63,466 nucleotides of DNA from NCBI GenBank assembly GCA_002067205.1, contig MVQL01000146.1, positions 1-63,466 of the forward strand, given 5' to 3'. The stretch's first letter is position 1. Every line of letters begins with the position of its first letter. The notes under the pieces are model-generated. The model searched no databases. It saw only the letters and a program-made list of their open reading frames with translations, and was not told the DNA's origin. Position numbers and translations under genes: made by a program. Positions 8,541 to 17,624 of this stretch are shown here, in pieces. Origin of the DNA: Pelotomaculum sp. PtaB.Bin104 (lineage in GTDB: Bacteria > Bacillota > Desulfotomaculia > Desulfotomaculales > Pelotomaculaceae).

Positions 8541-8599
8541 CTTTTTACCGGAGAACCTACCCGACCGGGCGAAAATTCCCCGGCCGGGACACCTCCTTA

Positions 8600-9220
8600 C
8601 TAAGTGTGGATATCATACTTTGCCTTGTGGTAGTTGTCAGGATCACGATAGTCCAGGTGAAGTATTAGCCCTCCATTTAAGCCGCCAGACTCCTTCCAGA
8701 AAAACCCGTAAGGAGTAAAGTCTGAATAAAAGGTATAGGTACGGCCACCATTTACTATAAACCAGTCCCTCATCACCTTAATGAATTTCCGTTTAATAAA
8801 GGGGTTAGAGAGGACCTCCTTCACCTTTTCCATGCCGGACTCAGTGAATATGATTCGGTTCGGGGTATAGATCTCTACTGACAATTGGCGGTATGTGCCT
8901 TCGGCTCCACTATCCACCCAACGCCTGAACTGCCGGTAGTGAAGATATATGGTATCCTGGTAGCATCGCGGAAGGTGAATAAATGTAAATTCGATCCGCA
9001 TTAGATCTTCTTTTCTGAACAATCTCAGAGCTGCAAAGTGCTTAATATCCTGATCGATCACTGTTTCATTGAGGTTTGCGGCCCGGTAGAAGTTTGTCAG
9101 CGACAGATAATAAGGTGTGGATTTTCCCTTGTACCGATAGTCGCTGTTTTCCTCACCTTTCCGGTAGGTTGTGAATACCAGAAAATCGCCGGACTTGTGA
9201 ACTTTGATCAATGTCCTCAT
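8600..9220 (-). CDS. Hypothetical protein, 206 aa
   Basis: ATG behind AAGGAGGAATTTAAA. Rich in aromatic and basic residues (for example HLPRCYQDTIYLHYRQFRRW) and predicted mixed alpha/beta. No family recognised. It lies downstream of a leader that carries the CCGG-hairpin element at 9409-9430. Style and length match uncharacterised phage or plasmid proteins. Confidence 0.7.
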   Translation of the reverse strand: MRTLIKVHKSGDFLVFTTYRKGEENSDYRYKGKSTPYYLSLTNFYRAANLNETVIDQDIKHFAALRLFRKEDLMRIEFTFIHLPRCYQDTIYLHYRQFRRWVDSGAEGTYRQLSVEIYTPNRIIFTESGMEKVKEVLSNPFIKRKFIKVMRDWFIVNGGRTYTFYSDFTPYGFFWKESGGLNGGLILHLDYRDPDNYHKAKYDIHT

Positions 9221-9284
9221 TTTAAATTCCTCCTTGGCTTTAGATACTTTTTGGTTTCAAAACGCTACTGCTAAACTAAGCATC

Positions 9285-9356
9285 TTTTTGCCGGGGAGAA
9301 AAAGAATGCCCGACCGGGCATAAATTCCCCCGGCCAGGGCAATACCTCCTTTTTGA
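9285..9356 (-). repeat. Duplicated leader segment (partner at 8541-8610)
   Basis: On the minus strand both segments run GGAGGT, a G+C-rich block ending GGGGAATTT, the hairpin GCCCGGTCGGG, then CCGG(C/T)AAAAAGATGCT. The 8541 copy leads into the 47-aa ORF; here the ATG frame closes after a few codons. Confidence 0.65.
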
Positions 9357-9408
9357 ATTAATAATATCCTTAAAAAACAGCGCAAAGTGCCGTTAAAATA
9401 TATCTTAA

Positions 9409-9430
9409 GTCCGGCATCTAAAAGCGCCGG
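9409..9430 (-). promoter_or_regulatory. CCGG-hairpin leader element, copy D
   Basis: Minus strand CCGGCGCTTTTAGATGCCGG followed by AC: a 5-bp stem with a 10-nt loop. It lies just downstream of the terminator that ends the helicase gene and upstream of the 206-aa gene. Other copies are at 16202, 25559 and 44894. Confidence 0.65.
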
Positions 9431-9514
9431 CAATACATAATTAAAAAACTTTGGATTTGCACTCCATAAGGCCCACTCGTTTGAGTGGACCTTAGCAGGG
9501 CAAATCCTACTTTA

Positions 9515-12475
9515 CTATCCTATGCCAAATAATTTCTCGAAAGTCATTTGTTTATATTCTTCCGGAACCTTCGGCTTGCGTGCCCTTCTTCTCTTAGGCA
9601 GGAACGCCGCGAGTTCGAGGATGGTGGGACGTTTGGTTTCCTCTTCCTCGCTGACGGCTTCCTCAATCTCATCTGCCGGGAGACCGCAGAGTTCGAGGGT
9701 TTCCTTCGCGAGCCGTTTTTTGGCCTTGGCCAAAACTTCAAGGAACCTGGATTCTTCGACCATTTCAAGGTCTTCGTCCATGTCCCTCTTGGCCAACTCC
9801 TCCCACTTCCTGGCCACTTCTTCACCAGCCAGGCAGTCGGCAAGGTCGACGGCCAACGCACCATTGGCGTCGCGCCCAAAGGCGGCCAACTCAGACCTGT
9901 CCAAACGGCCTTCTGCAAGCATAGCGTGGGCGCGTTTGACCATACACTGCTCAAACTGGGCAGCCTGCTGGGTACCTTCGTAGACCATGTAATAGGTACG
10001 GCACTCTCTGGTCTGCCCGATGCGCCATGCCCTGCGTGAAGCCTGGCGGACTGTGTTTATATCGTAGTTTAATTGATAGAAGATTATCGTGGGCCACGGC
10101 AGGAGATCGAGCCCGACTTCAACTAGGCGCATGTTGCATATAATGATCTTGGCGCCTTCCTCTTCTTTGAGGGCCAGCCATTCAACCCGTTTTTCAGGAC
10201 TGACGCTGCTTTCGAGGACGTGGCACTCGATACCGTGCGCCGCCAGGACATCTCTCAAACGATGGTGAACTTTAAAGGAGTCGGTGTAATTGGCGTAAAT
10301 CACGCAGCCCCTACCCTCCGCCAGGTTTTCCCGGACGATGCGAACCAGTTCGCGCTCTTTCGCGTGGTAATAATCTTCCGGGAAACTCGGCGCGTGGACT
10401 GCCTCGATTACTTCTTCGCCCTTCTTGATGACCACTTCAGCGCCCAAGTACGGCTGGTCGGCATAGCTTATGGTGCTAGAAATGAACCGCGCGAAGGCTC
10501 CTTTTACCTTCTCTACCCGGTGGGCATAGGTGCAAGCATCTTTAAGTTCCCGATGAAACTCTTTGTAAGCGTCCTCGTGCTCCGTGTCCATTTTTATGAG
10601 GACTGGAATTTCTTTTAGTTCCACCAGGGGAAGCCCGAGACTGCCCAATTCCAAGAAGGCTGCCCGGTGGAGCATGTGGTTTGCCACCATTTGGGGAGCA
10701 ATACCGGGCAGTTCTTTGGGTTGGATCTGGTTCTTTTTGCGCCTAGTAACCACGCCCACGTCGTAATCGTCATCTTTTGAACGGGTGACTCTCTCCAGAA
10801 CACCATACCTTTTAGCCCAAGCAATTGCCCCGGACTTGAAGGTAAATCCATCCCGGATAAGGGACTGAGGGTCGGTCCTCCATAAAATTTCTTTAATGGA
10901 AGTGGAGAGGCCGTTTACCAGGGTTCCTGTAAGACAGAGAACCTTTTTGGCGCTTTTAATCATCTGGGCGAAAGCGTCACCGCGTCCTGAGTCGGCTGCT
11001 TTGGTTTGATGGACCTCATCGCAGATAAATAAGTCGAAGTGTTTGCGGAGCCTCTTTAAAATAAAACTGACAAACCACCTCGGCTTGTTAACTGTCTCGC
11101 CCCTGCTTTTAAGTGCTGGGCGCCATAAAGGGGTATTGCACGAGGTACATTTTTTTGTCTTGGCAGGGAGTTTCCATTTAAGAGGATGCCCTTTTGGCAC
11201 TCCGTTGGAATTGAGGTTTTTATGCTTTTTAGGCGGTTTACCACTTGCTAGACCTGCCCAAGTCAAGTAAGGTTCTTCCCCTCTGGCGGCTTTTACGCGC
11301 ATATCCAGGAGGACTTCACCGCAGTCCGGGCAGTGCCAGGCATACTCCCTTGTCCCCCTAATCCTTTTCCATACGGCTGAACACCACGGGTCGGGGCCGA
11401 GTTTTGCCCGGTCTATGCCCACCAGGACAAATTCAAGTCCTTCCGGTTCGTAACCTTCCCGGACCATCCGGAGGTAACGGGCGGCGTCTTCCGTGCTCCT
11501 GATAACGTAAGTTTTGGCATCGGGTAGTGTCTCGGCAATCTCGCGTTTTTCCCACTTGGGAATTGTGATCCCTGGGGCCGAGAGGAGTACCGACATACCT
11601 GTCTTTTTTTCTTTGTAGAGTACGTTGCAGAGGCCGACAGAAAGAGTCGACTTCCCGGTTCCCATATCGCCACAAGCGATGGCCATGTTTTGTTCTTCCA
11701 GTGTCTTGGCTAACGCCTGGATAACATGGCCCTGCGCCGGGAAGGGAATCCTCTCCATCTGCCCTATGGCCGGGTGGAGCTTATCGGTCTCGGGGTCGTG
11801 CCTCGGCTTCATTTTCTTGACCTGCTCGGCAAGGATTTTGGCGTTTGCCTTGAGGTATTGCTTCATCGTCCAGGAAGGGTGAAATAGTCCACCTTCTCCC
11901 GTGAATTTTAAAAAACTGCTTTTGATGGCCTTATCGACACCTTCTTTAATGGTCTCGTCGTTGACTTCTTCAGAGGACACTCTTTTTACTGAAGAAATCC
12001 TTCCAATCTTAACGTCCGCCCAGGTGGTCATGATGGGATTGCGTATAACTGTAACGTTTTCGATGTTCAGGATGTCGCGGTATTTATCTTCCCATTCCAC
12101 AGGCAGAGGGTATTTCGCGGTAAGGTATCTTCCTACGGCTTTCCGGATGTCTCCGTCCTGGGCAACAATAATCGGGTTGGTGACTTTTTCCTCATTGAAC
12201 ACCGCCGCTTTATGGAGCACAAGGCAGTGGTAGATGTCCCCGACCTTGCTCTCGAATTTTTTGTACATTCCCATTGTGGGAGAAAGGACGTTCATTATCT
12301 TTCCGTCGTCGCCGATTATTAACGTCCTTCTACCTTGAATTATACCTGCCGCTATCGCCCATACAGCGGTACCGGTTCCGGCAAAGCTGGCGGCATATAA
12401 TGTGCCTCCCAGGTGCCCGGCAAAATGAAGGACACACTCGAAGGTGCGTCCCGCATCGTCAATTTGGATTTTCAA
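9515..12475 (-). CDS. SNF2-like superfamily 2 DNA helicase/translocase
   Basis: 986 aa from a TTG at 12475 behind AAAGGAG. Motifs in order: Walker A GDMGTGKST, DEVHQTKAADS (motif II), LTGTLVNG (III), the C-terminal RecA-like domain with VEVGLDLLPW (V) and RQASRRAWRIGQ (VI), the SNF2 signature. Two CxxC pairs between motifs Ia and II (HCPDCGE, CTSCNTP) suggest a zinc insert. Phage and plasmid members act in replication or transcription regulation. The C-terminus ends QMTFEKLFGIG, matching the exonuclease tail. It follows the methyltransferase gene. Confidence 0.9.
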   Translation of the reverse strand: MKIQIDDAGRTFECVLHFAGHLGGTLYAASFAGTGTAVWAIAAGIIQGRRTLIIGDDGKIMNVLSPTMGMYKKFESKVGDIYHCLVLHKAAVFNEEKVTNPIIVAQDGDIRKAVGRYLTAKYPLPVEWEDKYRDILNIENVTVIRNPIMTTWADVKIGRISSVKRVSSEEVNDETIKEGVDKAIKSSFLKFTGEGGLFHPSWTMKQYLKANAKILAEQVKKMKPRHDPETDKLHPAIGQMERIPFPAQGHVIQALAKTLEEQNMAIACGDMGTGKSTLSVGLCNVLYKEKKTGMSVLLSAPGITIPKWEKREIAETLPDAKTYVIRSTEDAARYLRMVREGYEPEGLEFVLVGIDRAKLGPDPWCSAVWKRIRGTREYAWHCPDCGEVLLDMRVKAARGEEPYLTWAGLASGKPPKKHKNLNSNGVPKGHPLKWKLPAKTKKCTSCNTPLWRPALKSRGETVNKPRWFVSFILKRLRKHFDLFICDEVHQTKAADSGRGDAFAQMIKSAKKVLCLTGTLVNGLSTSIKEILWRTDPQSLIRDGFTFKSGAIAWAKRYGVLERVTRSKDDDYDVGVVTRRKKNQIQPKELPGIAPQMVANHMLHRAAFLELGSLGLPLVELKEIPVLIKMDTEHEDAYKEFHRELKDACTYAHRVEKVKGAFARFISSTISYADQPYLGAEVVIKKGEEVIEAVHAPSFPEDYYHAKERELVRIVRENLAEGRGCVIYANYTDSFKVHHRLRDVLAAHGIECHVLESSVSPEKRVEWLALKEEEGAKIIICNMRLVEVGLDLLPWPTIIFYQLNYDINTVRQASRRAWRIGQTRECRTYYMVYEGTQQAAQFEQCMVKRAHAMLAEGRLDRSELAAFGRDANGALAVDLADCLAGEEVARKWEELAKRDMDEDLEMVEESRFLEVLAKAKKRLAKETLELCGLPADEIEEAVSEEEETKRPTILELAAFLPKRRRARKPKVPEEYKQMTFEKLFGIG

Positions 12476-12571
12476 AAAAGGTCTCTCCTTTCTGTTCTGT
12501 ATTGAGAAACAAAAAGAGAACATCGTTTTGCAATGTTCTCCTAATTTCTTCTCCTTAACAAACTCAAAAGC

Positions 12572-13597
12572 TTACTCCAAATCGAATACTCCCCCAGGCG
12601 TGTAGACCCTTACCACCGTTACATGCCTGTCAGTCTCCACGGTTTTGGTCCCTTCTTCTTCTGGGATGACTTTCTTGTCGGTGACTTTCCGGGTGCGCCC
12701 CACGAGATAATGCCCTCCCATATTTCCTCCCACGACGCCGGCAGCTATCGCTATGGCGTCATGTGTTTTACTCAATGGAAGGACAGGATTCTTTAAAGCG
12801 GCAACCCGCGTGTATGGCAGAAGGACGTAATCCAGGACTTCCCATACGGGAGAGTTGGGAATATCTTTAGCGATTTCGACCGGATCGGTTGCCGAACCCC
12901 GGAACATGATTTTCTTGGCACCTTCGGGCACTTGATAAAAAACCCCGTCGGATTCACTTAGATCCGGAATATCTTTGGAATCGTTCAGGGATTTAAGCCA
13001 TTCACGGATCTTTCTGGCTTCTTCCCCCTGTCTTGCTCTGGCCCGCCTTACTCCGAAGACTACCACCTGCTTATAAACAGGAAAGTTTTTATCGGTAAAG
13101 CGGTAGACGTTAATATCGTCGAACCTGGCGGCGAGTATGGGGGCAGCCGGAGCTAGAACATATTGAGGAATGCAGTAGCCTAATATGCCTCCAACCATTA
13201 GCTTACCGCTGATGGGGTCCGTGAGATCGCGCAAAAAATTTACTTCGATCCTTTCCTTGTCATGTTCAGTATACGGGGGATTCAACCAAAGCACCGAGAA
13301 AGCTTTATTGGAAGCCCTAACGATCTCGTAAGCGCACTTGACTGCGCGGTCAAGGACTGTCTTGCATTTCTCCGCCCTGGTTTCTTCCAGTTCCACGCCG
13401 TAAGACACCGGGTTCCCCCCGCCCTGCTCTTTCAGGTAATCGCAGAGCATTTTCAATGCTTCCCCCTCGCCGGCGCAAGGGTCAATGATGGGAGCCTGCA
13501 CGTCAGGGTCTATCCTGAACCTTTTACAGACAAGGGCCATTTCATCCGGTGGAGTGGGATAATAACCCCCTTTTGCCTCCGAAGCAAGTCTGGCCAT
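12572..13597 (-). CDS. N6-adenine DNA methyltransferase (DUF6094-like)
   Basis: 341 aa; ATG behind GGGGGG. The opening GGYYPTPPDE, motif I IDPCAGEGEAL (about residues 38-48) and the catalytic NPPY (about residue 106) define an SAM-dependent adenine methyltransferase. No restriction endonuclease is adjacent, so it is probably an orphan that protects the element's DNA or regulates genes, as often seen on phages and conjugative elements. It sits directly upstream of the SNF2-like helicase. Confidence 0.9.
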   Translation of the reverse strand: MARLASEAKGGYYPTPPDEMALVCKRFRIDPDVQAPIIDPCAGEGEALKMLCDYLKEQGGGNPVSYGVELEETRAEKCKTVLDRAVKCAYEIVRASNKAFSVLWLNPPYTEHDKERIEVNFLRDLTDPISGKLMVGGILGYCIPQYVLAPAAPILAARFDDINVYRFTDKNFPVYKQVVVFGVRRARARQGEEARKIREWLKSLNDSKDIPDLSESDGVFYQVPEGAKKIMFRGSATDPVEIAKDIPNSPVWEVLDYVLLPYTRVAALKNPVLPLSKTHDAIAIAAGVVGGNMGGHYLVGRTRKVTDKKVIPEEEGTKTVETDRHVTVVRVYTPGGVFDLE

Positions 13598-13789
13598 TTA
13601 CCTTCCCCCCTTTGCTAGTCTTACCAGCGCGCCGTGGCGCATGGGAGCAACGCGTTTGAGAGCTTTCGACCAGCGGCCCCCTCTCAGATTGCGGCGAATT
13701 TCCGACCATGCGCGTTTTTCGATTCCAATTAAACTCATTGCTTTCATAGGATGGACAGTAGGCCCTAGCCGGACCTGCTGTCCAAACAC
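13598..13789 (-). CDS. Small basic protein upstream of the methyltransferase
   Basis: 63 aa from a GTG, or 49 aa from the ATG at 13747. Very Arg/Lys-rich (for example KRAWSEIRRNLRGGRWSKALKR). It stops one base before the methyltransferase start. The ribosome site is poor (GGGAGG overlaps the GTG). No family recognised; could be a nucleic-acid-binding peptide or a chance frame. Confidence 0.4.
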   Translation of the reverse strand: MFGQQVRLGPTVHPMKAMSLIGIEKRAWSEIRRNLRGGRWSKALKRVAPMRHGALVRLAKGGR

Positions 13790-13831
13790 CTCCCGTTTGG
13801 TGATAATAGGCCGGCCGGCGACCTTTTTGGC

Positions 13832-14356
13832 TTAAACCGCTTCTTTTTTCAGCTCTTCCCGTAATACGGCAGCAAGCCTCGGTAGAATTTCTTTGCCGAA
13901 GGCTTTAAGATCTGCCGGGTAGTCGGAGCAATAAAATTCATGAGCATCTTCAATTTCTGTCTCATCGTACCATCTTGAAAATTGAACATCCGAATCAAAT
14001 TCACCCTCGAAATCTTTAATACGATCCCATTCTTCGCGAGCAAATTCTTTGGTGTAACTGCGGTCTCGGCGATTTTGAAGAATATGCTCTTTTATGAGTT
14101 GCATTGTGCCCTTGCCGTCAAATTCCATCTTCCGTCCTTGGTAAAGTTTTTTGAGGTAATATTCGTTCACCGATCCTTCTCTGATATCGGAAAAGAATTC
14201 CCTGAAGTCCTTGCATCCATGGTAGGTCCACTTGAAGGCGTAGTTGCCGTAATCGGTCACAGCGGCAAACATGCCCGTGGAATCGAGTAGAAAAATTCCC
14301 CACCCTTGGCCCTTGATTGGCGGTATTGAGTACCGCCATATTTTGATGTTTTCCAA
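13832..14356 (-). CDS. Hypothetical phage-type protein
   Basis: 174 aa from a TTG behind AAAGGGGTG; a longer frame from 14389 overlaps dnaN by 11 bp. Rich in Asp, Glu, Trp and Tyr (FKWTYHGCKDFREFF, KEFAREEWDRIKDFEGEF). I do not recognise the family. It follows the clamp gene closely and is probably in the same operon. Confidence 0.7.
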   Translation of the reverse strand: MENIKIWRYSIPPIKGQGWGIFLLDSTGMFAAVTDYGNYAFKWTYHGCKDFREFFSDIREGSVNEYYLKKLYQGRKMEFDGKGTMQLIKEHILQNRRDRSYTKEFAREEWDRIKDFEGEFDSDVQFSRWYDETEIEDAHEFYCSDYPADLKAFGKEILPRLAAVLREELKKEAV

Positions 14357-14378
14357 GGCAAACACCCCTTTGCTTAAA

Positions 14379-15464
14379 TCATGCCGCAACCTCGCTACGC
14401 TTCTTCGTAACCGGGAGTACCAAGGAATAAAAATTATTATCCTCGATTTTTACGCAGTTCATCGGCCCTGCAAAGACCAACGTTGGGTTACTACAAACAC
14501 TAAGGCTATCAATAAGGTACCTGGTGTTAAAAAATACCTCAATCGGCTTCCCTTCGTATTCTTCAATCCGGATTTCTTCACACAGTGTTCCTGTTTCGCT
14601 ACATGCTTCAACGATCAGAGTTTTATCTTTTGCGGTGATATCGACGGTTGAAAAATTATTTTTATCTGTCAGCAAAACTGCGCGGTTTAGGGTTTCGAGC
14701 AATTCGTCCCGGGAAACGCGCATCTTTGCATTGTGGGTAGGTATTGAAGAGGCGATGTTTGGGTATTTTCCTTCAATAAGCCGTACAACTATTTTGGTGC
14801 TTTCATTGGCAAAGGAAACGAGATTGGAGCCGAAGGTTATTAAAAGCTTCCCGCTCCGGAAAACCTTTATCATTTCTTCCAGGCCCCTCTTGGAAACAAT
14901 GGCCTGACCCTCTTCTCCTTCGGCCTGGACATAAGCCCAGTTTATCCGGTATAAATCCGTTGAGACAATCTCTATACCAAAGGGGGTGGCATTGAAATAT
15001 ACCCCTGACAGAGTCGGCCTGACAGGGTCATCCAGGCAGACAAAATAGACTTTTTTGACCGAGGAGATCATCTCTGCGGCATCTACCTCCACAACCCGCC
15101 CCTCCACTTTCGGTATAGCAGGGTATTCGTCTACCGGGAGTACGCTTGAGCTTGCCTGTTGTTTACCGTATTTAATTTTCGCTTCTTTCTTAAAGGTTTC
15201 GATACTTACAGGCCCTTCCGGCAGGCGTCTTACCAGTTCGTAAAAGTACCTGCCTGGCAGTACGACGCTGCCTTCGTCAATGACTTCCACCGGGATCGTA
15301 CTGGTGATTGTAACTTCAACGTCGCTTCCGGTGATTGTTAACTGATCCCCTTTTGCGGTCAGCAATACTCCTGACATGATTACTAGGGGATTCTTGGGGT
15401 TAACCGCACGGTAGGCAGCAAAGGCTGCACTCTCAAGGACTTCTTTTGTCGTGGTGATCTGCAT
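14379..15464 (-). CDS. dnaN: DNA polymerase III sliding clamp (beta)
   Basis: 361 aa from the ATG at 15464 behind AAAGGAGG. Three clamp domains are visible: early KNPLVIMSGVLLTAKGDQLTI, middle PTLSGVYFNA...VSTDLYRINWAYV, late TLVFAGPMNCVKIEDNNFYS LVLPV. It matches bacterial DnaN in length and order, though diverged from a chromosomal copy. It would tether polymerases and other enzymes to element DNA. An element-encoded clamp is uncommon outside large phages and some plasmids, and suggests an independent replisome. Confidence 0.9.
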   Translation of the reverse strand: MQITTTKEVLESAAFAAYRAVNPKNPLVIMSGVLLTAKGDQLTITGSDVEVTITSTIPVEVIDEGSVVLPGRYFYELVRRLPEGPVSIETFKKEAKIKYGKQQASSSVLPVDEYPAIPKVEGRVVEVDAAEMISSVKKVYFVCLDDPVRPTLSGVYFNATPFGIEIVSTDLYRINWAYVQAEGEEGQAIVSKRGLEEMIKVFRSGKLLITFGSNLVSFANESTKIVVRLIEGKYPNIASSIPTHNAKMRVSRDELLETLNRAVLLTDKNNFSTVDITAKDKTLIVEACSETGTLCEEIRIEEYEGKPIEVFFNTRYLIDSLSVCSNPTLVFAGPMNCVKIEDNNFYSLVLPVTKKRSEVAA

Positions 15465-15480
15465 GGAAAAAACCTCCTTT

Positions 15481-15524
15481 AAAAATAAAAAATCCCCTTG
15501 TGTTAAACACAAAGAGGTTTTTTG
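15481..15524 (-). terminator. Terminator just upstream of dnaN
   Basis: Minus strand CCTCTTTGTG, a short loop, CACAAGGGG, then TTTTTTATTTTT, ending 3 nt before the AAAGGAGG site of dnaN. It separates the 45-aa gene from dnaN, or acts as a leader attenuator. Confidence 0.8.
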
Positions 15525-15548
15525 CCTTAAAATATTCGGTTTTTGAGG

Positions 15549-15686
15549 CTAAAGTTTTCTTTCTTTAAAAAATTCTGAAGTTACTTCAAAGGCAAAGTCC
15601 GCGATGAGGATTCTCTCATCGGGGCCGGTGTAAACCTGTTCCACACTGTAAACCCCGCACAGGCGATTTACGAGCCTTACTGCCAT
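15549..15686 (-). CDS. Hypothetical 45-aa protein
   Basis: ATG behind AAGGGGTG; begins MAVRLVNRLCGVYSVEQVYT and is followed by an alternating hydrophobic stretch (ERILIADFAFEVTSEFF). Good ribosome site and composition. Family not recognised. Confidence 0.6.
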   Translation of the reverse strand: MAVRLVNRLCGVYSVEQVYTGPDERILIADFAFEVTSEFFKERKL

Positions 15687-15700
15687 ATAAACACCCCTTA

Positions 15701-15964
15701 TTAGCCTTTAATTAGCTTATAAAGCAAGCTAATTAAAGCGATTGTGACGGTGATTTGTCCTACCCAGAACCCGAACATCCATCGGATAATTTTGGATTCT
15801 GTTTCGGCGAGGCGTTTTTCAAATCTTTCAACTAAAACCTCTGAAGTAGTATCTTTGGCCGCCTTAACCGAATCGTTTAACAAATTAACAAATTCTTTTG
15901 CACCATCATCGCCAAGTTTTTGTCTCAAAACTTCTGGCAGCAAAATGATGTTCATGGCATCCAC
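15701..15964 (-). CDS. Coiled-coil protein with C-terminal membrane segment
   Basis: 87 aa from a GTG behind GGAGG. Residues 20-60 form an amphipathic helix (VNLLNDSVKAAKDTTSEVLVERFEKRLAE), followed by one transmembrane helix (IIRWMFGFWVGQITVTIALISLLYK). It resembles DUF1640-like coiled-coil/membrane proteins common in thermophiles. It is preceded by leader module B. Role unknown. Confidence 0.7.
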   Translation of the reverse strand: MDAMNIILLPEVLRQKLGDDGAKEFVNLLNDSVKAAKDTTSEVLVERFEKRLAETESKIIRWMFGFWVGQITVTIALISLLYKLIKG

Positions 15965-16099
15965 CGCCTTTCACCTCCATTTTAACATATTTTGGGTTAT
16001 ATGACAAAGCGGATTAAGTGCGACCAAGGAATCAATCTGGCGTTTTCTTAGTATGCGTGTACCTTTTTGGCCCCTCTTTACTGAAAGCACTTATAAATT

Positions 16100-16223
16100 A
16101 AAAAAGCCTTATCGTTTCCCGAAGGGAAAGACAAGGCTTTTGGATATAATAATATTAATATTATTCTTGATTCAACCGACTGGCTGAATAACTAAACCTT
16201 GGTCCGGCATCTAATGCACCGGG
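16100..16223 (-). promoter_or_regulatory. Leader module B: CCGG hairpin plus terminator
   Basis: Minus strand order: TATATT (candidate -10), CCGGTGCATTAGATGCCGGAC (16202-16223), about 60 nt with TTCAGCCA and GGTTGAA, TATCCAAAA, then hairpin CCTTGTCTTTCCC/GGGAAACGATAAGG with a T run (16100-16141). Almost the same module lies at 44797-44914. It precedes the 87-aa membrane-protein gene. Confidence 0.7.
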
Positions 16224-16388
16224 AATATATAACACAATAAAATTAAAACTCATGGAGATTGCTAACGTACTTACATTTTAACACAATTAGATCGTATTGA
16301 AAAGGCCGTTTTGGTTGAAATCCGCCCGGCACCAACGTGGAGGTACGGCCTACGCTGGGTATTTTGGCGGGTCTCAGCCCGCCAAGAT

Positions 16389-16844
16389 CTAGCAACGTGA
16401 GTATCCGCAACAAAATGCGATGTGTTGTTTAACTACCTCCACAACTCCCCACAATTTGGTATTCTCTTCTTCCCGTTTAATATCTACAACATCCCAACCC
16501 TGTCTTAATTTTTCTGTCAAATGGTGTACTTTACCATCCTTGTATTCACTAATCGGCATACCTAGAGATATGGCCAGGGTCATTTCTTCTATGCACCCTT
16601 TGGATTTTCTCCAATCCCCGGTCATCCAAAGCTCGTCACATTTGGGCAGAAGGGTTCTACAGAAAAACATCGCCAATTCCCGGTCCTCCGGCTCCCGGCA
16701 GAACGAAAACGCCAGGAGTGGACTTACCGGGGTGATATTGGGGTATTTTTCGGCTATTTTCCGGCAGATAACTTTGGCCTTTTCAATATTGCCAGGTGGA
16801 TCGCTGGCAAGTGGGTGAGCAAAATAAGCAACTATCTTTTTCAT
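16389..16844 (-). CDS. DUF4406/DUF7768-like nucleoside-deoxyribosyltransferase-fold protein
   Basis: 151 aa; ATG behind AGGAGTG. The start MKKIVAYFAHPLA, the ITPVSPLLAFSF loop and the block DELWMTGDWRKSKGCIEEMTLAISLGMPI are typical of the small Rossmann-like 2'-deoxyribosyltransferase relatives frequent on phages. The precise substrate is unknown. A strong hairpin (TTGGCGGG/CCCGCCAA, about 16362-16388) follows as a terminator. Confidence 0.75.
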   Translation of the reverse strand: MKKIVAYFAHPLASDPPGNIEKAKVICRKIAEKYPNITPVSPLLAFSFCREPEDRELAMFFCRTLLPKCDELWMTGDWRKSKGCIEEMTLAISLGMPISEYKDGKVHHLTEKLRQGWDVVDIKREEENTKLWGVVEVVKQHIAFCCGYSRC

Positions 16845-16862
16845 GCAAAAGCACTCCTCTAT

Positions 16863-17609
16863 TTATGTATTGTAGAGCCAGAGGACAGAATAACTGGCTT
16901 CCGTATCAACCTTGGTATAGCCGAGTCTATCCAGGTAATTCCCCCAGGATTGAATTTTTGCGTTTATGGAAGATACGTTTTGTTCGAGTAATACGATTTC
17001 TTCTTCAAGGATTTTAATTTTTTCGCTGTTTTCGGTGATAGCTGACTTATGGCGGTCAATTTTCTTATAGATGAGGCTGCATGCCTTCCTGTAAAGGCTG
17101 GTATTGAAAAATTTGTGGATTTTATTCCGCCAACTCTTTGGGCTTTCAATAATCCCTTGATACTTATCGATCTTCTCGGAATGACTCTTAATAGAGGTTT
17201 GTTCTACCTCAACCATCTTATTAAGCCAAGTCCTTGAATAATCGCCGTTAAAACGGACAATGTATTGTACCTTGAAGGGGTTGACGGTTAATAGTTCAAC
17301 TTTCTTTCCGAGCGCTTTAAGACTCAGTTTAATATCGGAAGGATAGCAGTTTGGGCTAGATATTTCATACAATATCTGACCGTCATGCTCCTTCATTGCT
17401 TCAATTAATCTGCCGTAATACCACTCCTGGAAGGCATGGTACTCCTTAATACATTCCATAACCACGCCATAATGCCCATTTTCAATACCGAGAAACAGGG
17501 AAAGTAATGAGGTGAGGTCGTTGGCGCCGGAGAGTAATTTTTTGGCCCGGTTAATTTGAGCAACCCCATTATCTAATTTTTGTAAAAAGTAACTCAGCTC
17601 GTAACCCAT
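16863..17609 (-). CDS. Coiled-coil hypothetical protein
   Basis: 248 aa; ATG behind AAGGAGGGG. The central and C-terminal parts have long heptad-like helices (TSIKSHSEKIDKYQGIIES; ENSEKIKILEEEIVLLEQNVSSINAKI). Family not recognised. It lies between the DUF4406-like gene and the gene at 17625, all in the same orientation with short gaps. Confidence 0.65.
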   Translation of the reverse strand: MGYELSYFLQKLDNGVAQINRAKKLLSGANDLTSLLSLFLGIENGHYGVVMECIKEYHAFQEWYYGRLIEAMKEHDGQILYEISSPNCYPSDIKLSLKALGKKVELLTVNPFKVQYIVRFNGDYSRTWLNKMVEVEQTSIKSHSEKIDKYQGIIESPKSWRNKIHKFFNTSLYRKACSLIYKKIDRHKSAITENSEKIKILEEEIVLLEQNVSSINAKIQSWGNYLDRLGYTKVDTEASYSVLWLYNT

Positions 17610-17624
17610 GGTTGATACCCCTCC

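Noticed and set aside
9544..10039. Three overlapping frames opposite the helicase C-terminus
   Set aside because: Shadows of a clear SNF2-like helicase frame with motifs V and VI.
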